From IMG/VR virus record IMGVR_UViG_3300022204_000020, positions 1-20,279 of that record: DNA of 20,279 bases. One strand, written 5' to 3'. Below the pieces are notes generated by a model, which saw nothing but the letters and a program-made list of their open reading frames with translations, was not told the origin of the DNA and did not search any database. Position 1 is the stretch's first letter. Each line of letters opens with the position of its first letter. The translations under genes and the position numbers were made by a program. Origin of the DNA: a virus. Shown piece by piece: positions 14,713 through 20,279 of this stretch.

Positions 14713-14758
14713 TGTTCGTGCCTCCTATTGGCGGTTCGCGCTGAGTTTAACGTTGGAC
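14627..14758 (+). repeat. attC site 3
   Basis: About 132 bp. The left site is GCCGAAC-CAG-GCACTTCAGCGG; the right site is GCGCTGAGTTTAAC-GTTGGAC, with an intact GTTRRRY core. The arms ACT(T)CAGCG and ACTCAGCG pair with one extra T on the left, and GAACCCGCC against GGCGGTTC extends the stem. The loop carries the ribosome binding site and start of the cassette 3 gene. Confidence 0.75.
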
Positions 14759-14917
14759 AACTTTTGCCAGCTTGTTCAGGTCGTCAGTTTCCACCTGGAG
14801 AGTAATGCAGCCATCCGTAGGGCCGGAAAACTTTGAAAACTCATACCCCTCGTTGTCCAATGTTTTCTTAAATATGGGGAGCTTCCAGTCGTCTAAAACT
14901 ATTGCCGCCTTTTTCAT
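14747..14917 (-). CDS. 56-aa orphan protein
   Basis: The small gene starts at ATG 14917 with AAAGGA nine to ten bases upstream, 17 bases after the preceding stop. It encodes MKKAAIVLDDWKLPIFKKTL, then EGYEFSKFSGPTDGCITLQVE and TDDLNKLAKVVQR. The beta-helix-beta-beta-helix impression suggests a compact domain, and I recall similar short orphans from phages and mobile elements, but I cannot name a family. The TAA lies just inside the right arm of attC3, so its end is at the cassette junction like the three cassette genes. It may belong to a fourth cassette whose attC has been lost. Confidence 0.68.
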   Translation of the reverse strand: MKKAAIVLDDWKLPIFKKTLDNEGYEFSKFSGPTDGCITLQVETDDLNKLAKVVQR

Positions 14918-14934
14918 CCACTTGTTCCTTTAAG

Positions 14935-15567
14935 TTAATTTTTGACATGAAGGCGCAAGCCAATAAAAACAACATTCCCGCCCCTTTTTATGGACACATA
15001 GCCAAGACTTTTAAGCCTGCTGGAAAACGAGCGAGGAGAAAGCGCTGAAAAACCGTTCCCGTCACAATATTCAACAAAAGCATCGTAAAGGTCTTTCACA
15101 GGCACTGCAAAATCAGCAACCTTTTCGCAGACGGTAGCGACAAAATCTTCAACCACACAAACAGCACCATCGGTAAACTGGTCTGTCGGTAAAAGTCCAG
15201 CCGCCAGCAGCACGTCTTCTGCCTGTTTTTCTTTGGCCGGGTCAATAAACCTTACTGCCGCGATCTTCCATTTGCCCTCATTCTGACGAGCATCAACACT
15301 AAAACCGTTTGCGGATAAATGCTTAATCATATCGTCCGCGCTTTCAAAACTGTAACCCGCTTCAATTAGTACCTTTTGCATGGCTTCTCCTTTATGTTCT
15401 CGCTTTCCCGTAACCTCACTCAAAAAACAACCAGAGCCGTCCTCAAACTCGACACCAAGGCCACCGTCTTTCTCATATAAAACCACCACCCCAACACCGT
15501 AGGGTGTTTCAACAATATCTCCATCCTCAAGAGACCTATAATCAAATGACATGGTCGGGTTACTCAC
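14935..15567 (-). CDS. Protein with SH3-like N-terminus and D5-type winged-helix-like C-terminus
   Basis: This 210-aa protein has two visible parts. Residues 1-58 (DGDIVETPYGVGVVVLYEKD, then GVEFEDGSGCFL) look like a small SH3/Tudor-like barrel. Residues about 157-207 (VPVKDLYDAFVEYCDGNGF, then SPRSFSSRLKSLGYV and a final IGLRL strand) resemble the Pox_D5 winged-helix found at the end of phage and plasmid primase-helicases. No helicase domain is present. The GTG at 15567 overlaps the previous stop (GTGA). AAGGAG six bases before an in-frame ATG at 15381 (codon 63) could start a 148-aa form lacking the barrel. Function is unknown; DNA binding is plausible. Confidence 0.7.
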   Translation of the reverse strand: MSNPTMSFDYRSLEDGDIVETPYGVGVVVLYEKDGGLGVEFEDGSGCFLSEVTGKREHKGEAMQKVLIEAGYSFESADDMIKHLSANGFSVDARQNEGKWKIAAVRFIDPAKEKQAEDVLLAAGLLPTDQFTDGAVCVVEDFVATVCEKVADFAVPVKDLYDAFVEYCDGNGFSALSPRSFSSRLKSLGYVSIKRGGNVVFIGLRLHVKN

Positions 15568-15827
15568 CGGCCAACCTCCACCGGATCAACCTCTATCGAC
15601 TTAATCGTCACCTTCATCGCGCAGAGATAACAGGCGACGTTTATGCAATGGTGATATCTGGTCCTGGTCGAGCCTTCCCATGGCTTGGTGGAATAAATCT
15701 TCGCCTTTTCCCGGCAGGCCGGGCACAATGCCCCGTGCCGGGCCGAGTAGTCCACGCCGTTTTCAGCCTCTTGCTTTTTCAGCACAATCAATGCCGTTGC
15801 CTGTGTCAATTTATCTCTCCTCTTCAT
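15564..15827 (-). CDS. Ogr/Delta-like zinc-finger protein (late transcription activator candidate)
   Basis: This 87-aa protein contains Cys35-Pro-Ala-Cys38, RYHHC61 and INVAC66. This is the CPxC...RYHxCxNxxC pattern of the Ogr/Delta family, which activates late promoters in P2-like phages by contacting RNA polymerase and DNA. A helical basic N-terminus (MKRRDKLTQATALIVLKK) extends beyond the usual Ogr start, and a third CxxC-like residue (Cys69) follows. The gene lies inside the late operon, joined to the terminase by an ATGA overlap, whereas P2 ogr lies outside. It could instead be a structural zinc protein. Confidence 0.75.
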   Translation of the reverse strand: MKRRDKLTQATALIVLKKQEAENGVDYSARHGALCPACREKAKIYSTKPWEGSTRTRYHHCINVACYLCAMKVTIKSIEVDPVEVGR

Positions 15828-17836
15828 CCGCCGAAAATGCTCTGTCCACCCGTGAACGGGTTGTCGCCCTGGTTGTCATTGCCGGTTTTCTTTGCCTCGC
15901 TCTTGGGGGGTGGCGGGGTGGAGCCGGGCCGCTCCATGGTCTTGATCCCCAGTTCATAGGCCGCCACCAACGCCATATATTCACAGTCCCAGTAGTGGTT
16001 CGGCTTAGAGTTGGGACATTGCCACAACCCTTTCGTGTCGCGGTACTCGGCGCACATGTGCGAGGCATATTCGTCCGAGGTTTCTTTGTGTAGATGAAAC
16101 GCCCCTGGGTCGGTGGGGTTGATGTTGAGCCGCCGGGCCAGATCGTTTTTAAAAAGGGTCGAGTCTCCGTTCAGCAGGTTGACCCCGCCGGGGATCGGCT
16201 TGTTGGTGCCGGGGTAGGTGGTTATCTTCGACCATGATGTCGGACTGGTTTTACGCTGCTGACCACGATAGGCGATCAAGCGGCCCGGCCAGAGGGATGA
16301 GAAGTCATACACCTCGCTGGTCCGGTGACCCTGGGTATCCTGCACCGCGATGTGTACGGGATAGACGATCCCGTTCTCGTCGCGGTATTCGTGCTGGAAT
16401 AAAATCTTTGCCAACCCCTCAAAGGTGAGGGCCTCGCCGTTCTTGACCAGCCACGACTCGTGATCCATCCCCCACCCGAAGGCACGGATCACATAATAGA
16501 ATCCGTTGTCCTGGGTATCCACCCCGGCGACCAGGGCGGCCACCTTGCCGCCACCCGGCACCAGACCGGCGGGGCGATCATCCCGCAGAGCAAGGATCGC
16601 GTCCTCGAGGCGGAGGGTGCCAAAATCCTTGAAAGGTTCTGCCTTGTACTGGGTGAAAAAAATCTGCATGGCTTTTTTATCTTTACGCCCTTTGAGCCAT
16701 TGGGCGGCGATCTTCCACAACTGGATCAGCGGCGAGATCCACGCCGGAGAGTGGAAGCAAATCTTTTCCGGGTTTTCCTGTTCGAGGTAATCGCGCAGCC
16801 GGCGGCCTGCATTCTCCAGCGCCCCCCACTCGGTATGTTCCCGAGCCCGCCACCCGGTGTGCATGGCGGCAATCACCGCCTGATCGCGTTTTTGATCATC
16901 CCAAATAGAGCCGCAACCTTCCCGGGCGCAGACGTACCCGGCCTGTTTGTATAACTCCATCACCTTGGGGTCGGTCAACTCCTTGTCGAACGAGTGCATG
17001 ATCTGGTCGAAGTTCATCAACTGCTCACCACCGCAGTCCGGGCAACAGACCCAGTAATCAAAAACGACCTGGGCCTCTTTTGTCATGTACTGGGTGATAT
17101 GTCCTTCTTCATCGGTGGGGGTGGATGACCAAAAAATCTTATGCGCCATAGGATAGGCGTTGCACCGCTGCCGGAGGTAGTCCCGCAATGCGCCTTCCTT
17201 CTTCCCGGCGGATTCGTCCATCTTGTTCACTTCGTCCACCAACAAATACATAGCCGAAACGTTAGATATAGAGGTGGTGGAGCCAGCCCAGCCCATATAG
17301 ATGAGCATAGTCAACAGCTTGATCCGCAGTCCGGCCATATCGTCATCGATGCCGGTGAGGAGTTTTTTGAGCCGGGGCGATCGCTCGAACATCGGCTGCA
17401 GGTAATCGTTGCAGCGCTTTTTGGCGGTCTCTTTGTCCGGGTACACGATCAGCGCCGGGCCGGGGCGCATGTCAGAGGCAAAACCGAGCAGGGTTTCCAT
17501 GCCCGCAGAGCTGGCCCCCTGGGGCGACTTGACGTTGCCGATCTCACGGACAGACGGATATAACGCCGCGTCCATGATCCCGACCATGTGCGGCATGAAG
17601 TCGTTATCCCACTTCGCGCCCTCAAGAGGCCCATAGGTGACGGTGCGGTGTTTGGGCGCCCAGGTAGACGGCGGCACCATCTTGTGACGGCGGAGGATGC
17701 GGCGTTCGCCTTTGGTGGGCCGGAACTTGATGCGGATGCGCTCGGGCCGGTGGCGGTATTTCTCGGCCAACCACTCCGGGCTGACGCGCAGCCGGACAAC
17801 CGGGTTGATGATGTCGACCTGTTGCGCGAAACCCAT
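15824..17836 (-). CDS. Terminase large subunit (GpA family)
   Basis: This 670-aa protein is a GpA-type packaging motor. The N-terminal ATPase region has a KSPQGASSAGMET segment (about residues 103-115) at the place of the Walker A-like loop and MYLLVDEVNKMD (196-207) as Walker B with Asp201-Glu202. A cysteine-rich insert (CCPDCGG, then CAREGCG) is typical of the family. The C-terminal nuclease part begins near VAGVDTQDNGFYYVIRAFGWG and ends with a Pro-rich tail. It cuts concatemers and pumps DNA into the prohead. The ATG overlaps the small subunit stop (TGATG). Confidence 0.95.
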   Translation of the reverse strand: MGFAQQVDIINPVVRLRVSPEWLAEKYRHRPERIRIKFRPTKGERRILRRHKMVPPSTWAPKHRTVTYGPLEGAKWDNDFMPHMVGIMDAALYPSVREIGNVKSPQGASSAGMETLLGFASDMRPGPALIVYPDKETAKKRCNDYLQPMFERSPRLKKLLTGIDDDMAGLRIKLLTMLIYMGWAGSTTSISNVSAMYLLVDEVNKMDESAGKKEGALRDYLRQRCNAYPMAHKIFWSSTPTDEEGHITQYMTKEAQVVFDYWVCCPDCGGEQLMNFDQIMHSFDKELTDPKVMELYKQAGYVCAREGCGSIWDDQKRDQAVIAAMHTGWRAREHTEWGALENAGRRLRDYLEQENPEKICFHSPAWISPLIQLWKIAAQWLKGRKDKKAMQIFFTQYKAEPFKDFGTLRLEDAILALRDDRPAGLVPGGGKVAALVAGVDTQDNGFYYVIRAFGWGMDHESWLVKNGEALTFEGLAKILFQHEYRDENGIVYPVHIAVQDTQGHRTSEVYDFSSLWPGRLIAYRGQQRKTSPTSWSKITTYPGTNKPIPGGVNLLNGDSTLFKNDLARRLNINPTDPGAFHLHKETSDEYASHMCAEYRDTKGLWQCPNSKPNHYWDCEYMALVAAYELGIKTMERPGSTPPPPKSEAKKTGNDNQGDNPFTGGQSIFGG

Positions 17837-18591
17837 CAGGCGTCGGCCTCCAGAATGATGTCGAATTCGATGTCGGCGGCAAAGACGCTCATCCGCTGGG
17901 CGATCTCCTCAAGCATGGCCTCCAGCAGGGCCGGGGCCTTGGTCTGATCACCGTTGACCAGGGCGATCCAGGTCTTGACGTTCTTCTGCGCCATGTGCGA
18001 GAGCTGCGCCATTGCCGCAACCTGCCGACCGACGATGGCGTTTTCGTGCTCCTCGATGGGCATAACCTTACCCTGCTTGACTCGCTGTTTATGGCGGAGT
18101 TCTTCGAGCTTGAGCTGTTCTTTTTCCAGCTCGATCTCTTTCAATTCATCCTGTATTTTATCCAGCCGGTCGCGCTCCTTCTCGCCGGTCTCGGCGGACT
18201 TGGTGTGCAGCTTGGCGTATTTTTTGACAGCGGCCTGGGTGAAGACCTTACTCCCGCGCTTCTTACGGAGCAGCCCTTCCGCGCAGTGGTCATAAAACTG
18301 GGTTTCGCTGATCTGCCGATTGTTATCGAGCAGCCAGCGATAGACCGCGGCCTTTGATTTGAATTCGGGTTGCGGACGAGCGGACGACTTTTTCTTTGAT
18401 TGTCCCAATATTTCTGCCTCCTTCTCAGCCAAAGCCGCGCTCGCGGTGTCCCAATTTTTTTTATTTATGGCGGTCGGGTTCCCGTTATAGCTCTTTATTG
18501 TTGACACCACCGCATTGTAGAGGATCACATATTCAGACCGTAGGCGCTTAGGAGCGGCATCAAGGACCTTTTTATCAAGCGGGTCAATCAT
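17836..18591 (-). CDS. Terminase small subunit-like protein (Nu1-type layout)
   Basis: The protein is 251 aa from the ATG at 18591, which overlaps the end of the methyltransferase by eight bases and has GAGGAA about ten bases before it; a longer frame to 18732 lies over the methyltransferase. Residues about 90-130 (KSKAAVYRWLLDNNRQIS, then QFYDHCAEGLL) look like a winged helix-turn-helix that reads cos or pac DNA. A long charged coiled coil (about 148-190) follows, and a C-terminal helical part with AQKNVKTWIALVNGD. This is the layout of Nu1-type small terminases. Its place directly before the large subunit supports the call. Confidence 0.82.
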   Translation of the reverse strand: MIDPLDKKVLDAAPKRLRSEYVILYNAVVSTIKSYNGNPTAINKKNWDTASAALAEKEAEILGQSKKKSSARPQPEFKSKAAVYRWLLDNNRQISETQFYDHCAEGLLRKKRGSKVFTQAAVKKYAKLHTKSAETGEKERDRLDKIQDELKEIELEKEQLKLEELRHKQRVKQGKVMPIEEHENAIVGRQVAAMAQLSHMAQKNVKTWIALVNGDQTKAPALLEAMLEEIAQRMSVFAADIEFDIILEADA

Positions 18592-19819
18592 GGATGCTGA
18601 TTTCCTCGAATGGTTGGCCGGTTGACTCGAGAACCGCCTTCTTGCCTGTAAAATTTTGCCAGCGGCATATAGTAACGTCGACATAAAGCGGGTCGATTTC
18701 CATTCCAAAATATTGACGGCCGAGCTGCTCACAAGCGATCAACGTTGTTCCCGACCCGTTGAACATATCGGCCACTCGCTTGGCAAAAGGCACGTTGGCC
18801 AACAGCGTTTCGATAATTTCAACAGGTTTTTCCGTGGTGTGGTTTTTGTTCCCGGTGCGTTTTTCTCGCAAAACATTACCAACGCCGGAAGCGTGCTTGT
18901 CGAATGGCGCTGTTTGTTTGCAACCCCACAACACCAATTCATGCTGGGCTCGCCAACCGCGACCCATTCCGGGGGAACACTTATCCCACACAATCATCGA
19001 CCGGGCGCCAAACCCGGAGGATTCCGCCACGTCGTAAAGGTAAATCCACATCCGCCAGTCGGTGAAGGCATAAAGGTATTTGGCCCCGAAATTAGAAAAC
19101 GCAGATTTAAGCAACGCCATATAGCCACGGGTTGACAAGGTGTCATTAGCAATCATCTTGTGTGCGGCGCTGGTGCCGACTGACCCAGGGGACTTGCCGC
19201 TTTCTTGGAAACCTCCTGAGCAATAAGGAGGATCGGTGCAAATCAGATCCACCGTGCCACCATCAAGTAATATTTTGACATTGTCAGCCACCGTGCCATC
19301 TCCGCACATCACTCGATGATCACCACACAACCACACATCGCCGGGGCGAGTAATAGGGGCAACAGGTGGCGGTGGGACATCATCCGGGTCCGTGTATCTT
19401 TGCAAGATTCCTCCATCGGCCAGCATGGAAGATATTTCTCCAGCGGCAAAACCGATTAAAGAAAGGTCGAAATCCAATTCCTGCAGGTCATTCAATTCCA
19501 AACAAAGAAGGTTTTTATCCCAACCAGCAAGCTCGGCAAGTTTGTTGTCTGCAAGGATATACGCCCGCTTTTGAGTGGCAGTTAGTCCAGCAAGTTCAAT
19601 AACTGGCGCCTCTTCCATGCCTAACGATTTGGCCGCCATTAAACGGCCTTGGCCAGCGATGACCCCGTTCTTGCCATCAACCAGAACTGGGTTTGTCCAT
19701 CCAAATTCCTTGAGACTGGCCGCCAACTGGCGGATTTGTTCTTCGGAATGAGTTCTGGCGTTCTTCCTGTAGGGAATCAAACTATCAATTTTTTTCAGCT
19801 CAACTTGCATCTTGCTCAT
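18584..19819 (-). CDS. ParB-like domain fused to DNA adenine/cytosine methyltransferase
   Basis: This 411-aa protein has an N-terminal ParB/sulfiredoxin-like domain (residues 1-110: LIPYRKNARTHSEEQI, VIAGQGRLMAAKSLG, ILADNKLAEL). A methyltransferase domain follows, with CTDPPYC (Asp196-Tyr199) as the catalytic motif and DMFNGSGTTLIACEQLG (from about 351) as the S-adenosylmethionine site. DPPY before FxGxGT is the beta-class order. No restriction enzyme is adjacent, so it is an orphan enzyme; such phage fusions probably protect DNA or mark packaging sites. The start overlaps the preceding stop (ATGA). Confidence 0.93.
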   Translation of the reverse strand: MSKMQVELKKIDSLIPYRKNARTHSEEQIRQLAASLKEFGWTNPVLVDGKNGVIAGQGRLMAAKSLGMEEAPVIELAGLTATQKRAYILADNKLAELAGWDKNLLCLELNDLQELDFDLSLIGFAAGEISSMLADGGILQRYTDPDDVPPPPVAPITRPGDVWLCGDHRVMCGDGTVADNVKILLDGGTVDLICTDPPYCSGGFQESGKSPGSVGTSAAHKMIANDTLSTRGYMALLKSAFSNFGAKYLYAFTDWRMWIYLYDVAESSGFGARSMIVWDKCSPGMGRGWRAQHELVLWGCKQTAPFDKHASGVGNVLREKRTGNKNHTTEKPVEIIETLLANVPFAKRVADMFNGSGTTLIACEQLGRQYFGMEIDPLYVDVTICRWQNFTGKKAVLESTGQPFEEISIHD

Positions 19820-20279
19820 CCCCTCACCAAATTCCGCGCCGAATAAATCCCATCCGGCAAAGTTGACAGATAATCGCCCGCCTCGATGGCGACGAACACC
19901 AACTCACTGAGGCGGGCGGCTTGCTTGGGGTTGGCGGTGCGCCAATCCTCATCCATGTTGACGCTCATATTCAGGCCGCTTTCACTGCGGGTGATATTGC
20001 CGGAGCTGGCCCGGAGCAGTTCCAGCAACTCGGCAACCTCGCCGGTCGGTACCACTGCCTGTTGCGCGGCGCGGACGGCGATCTGCTTTTCCTCCTGGGC
20101 CGGGGTTTGTTCCCGGTGCAGGGAGACCGGCAACCCGGCCATGATCCAGGCGCGGATGTCGACGCCGTTCTGCCATGCCTCGCCGGGGTCTTTTGCCGGG
20201 CGCGGCGCCGGCCAGCGGCGGCAGTTGGTGAACTGCTCCTCCCACCATGCGGCAGCCTCTACCGCGGCGTCGTCAAAAT
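19816..20279 (-). CDS. Unknown phage protein, 5' end beyond window
   Basis: The frame is open from the right edge (first full codon at 20277) to the stop at 19816, giving 153 visible residues. The visible part starts FDDAAVEAAAWWEEQFTNCR, has a Trp-rich stretch, then QNGVDIRAWIMAGLPVSLHRE, a helical middle, and ends LPDGIYSARNLVRG. Internal ATG 20142 could start a shorter form, but the upstream codons look equally protein-like. I do not recognise the family. The stop overlaps the methyltransferase ATG, so it belongs to the same operon. Confidence 0.7.
   Translation of the reverse strand, partial: FDDAAVEAAAWWEEQFTNCRRWPAPRPAKDPGEAWQNGVDIRAWIMAGLPVSLHREQTPAQEEKQIAVRAAQQAVVPTGEVAELLELLRASSGNITRSESGLNMSVNMDEDWRTANPKQAARLSELVFVAIEAGDYLSTLPDGIYSARNLVRG

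Larger units (their letters stand above)
12741..14758. mobile_element. Integron: intI, attI-like junction and three attC-bounded cassettes
   Basis: The unit consists of intI on the minus strand, a junction GTTCAAT at 13774, and attC-like sites ending at 14157, 14470 and 14758. Cassettes are about 13775-14151, 14152-14464 and 14465-14752. Each cassette's opening heptamer is the reverse complement of the first heptamer of its own attC, exactly so for the first two (GTTCAAT/ATTGAAC, GTTATGG/CCATAAC) and with one mismatch for the third (ATTCGGC/GCCGAAC). That is the signature left by integration of circular cassettes. The right boundary is uncertain because no fourth attC was found. The unit interrupts the phage late operon between the packaging and head genes. 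Confidence 0.82.

Noticed and set aside
14855-14861. GTCCAAT as the left heptamer of a fourth attC
   Set aside because: It lies inside the 56-aa coding sequence, ends AAT rather than AAC, and is not followed by the TCANTCAAG-type arm or any right site.
18592-18732. 47-residue N-terminal extension of the terminase small subunit
   Set aside because: It lies entirely over the conserved end of the methyltransferase gene; the ATG at 18591 forms the usual short overlap with an upstream GAGGAA.

Overview
The window is the late (packaging, head, lysis, tail) region of a myovirus-type phage or prophage. Every gene I can support lies on the minus strand, so the operon reads from the right edge to the left edge. 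The proteins mix families: a ParB/DNA methyltransferase fusion, a GpA-type terminase, a lambda-type portal, a fused HK97-type protease and Mu gpT-like capsid, a gene-transfer-agent-like 3TM holin, an M15 endolysin, and a P2-like contractile tail (sheath, tube, frameshifted chaperone, tape measure). Most gene joints are 1-8 nt overlaps (ATGA, GTGA, TAATG), so translation is probably coupled. No host gene or phage attachment site is visible, so I cannot say whether this is an integrated prophage. The gene mix and an integron integrase hint at a Gram-negative proteobacterial or Desulfobacterota host; this is inference only.

Layout in transcription order, right to left. 20279-15564 holds an edge-truncated unknown gene, the ParB-methyltransferase, terminase small and large subunits, and an Ogr/Delta-like zinc-finger protein. 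15567-14747 holds a protein with a winged-helix-like C-terminus and a 56-aa orphan. 14758-12741 is an integron: an IntI-type integrase (minus strand), an attI-like junction at 13774, and three attC-like sites bounding three small cassettes. 12717-12457 is a noncoding control region with a strong terminator behind intI and four 14-bp palindromes at an exact 17-bp pitch. 12456-8122 is the head module (DUF6148-like protein, portal, protease-capsid fusion, decoration protein). 8092-6427 carries a Mu-like accessory protein and the lysis cluster (small membrane protein, endolysin, holin). 6423-1 is the head-tail connector and tail module, ending in a tape measure that runs off the left edge.

The least expected element is the integron, inserted between the packaging and head genes. 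By sequence, its attC sites read in the conventional direction away from attI (plus strand), yet all the cassette ORFs are on the minus strand, collinear with the phage operon. Their stop codons fall at the cassette junctions, and two of the ORFs start inside attC sites. The cassette region is visibly more AT-rich than the flanking phage genes.

Other points of interest are a P2-like T TTT TTG frameshift site with a strong hairpin in the tail chaperone gene, an in-frame internal start that would release a zinc-ribbon-headed capsid precursor from the protease-capsid fusion, and the 17-bp-pitch operator-like array where a head-operon promoter would be expected.
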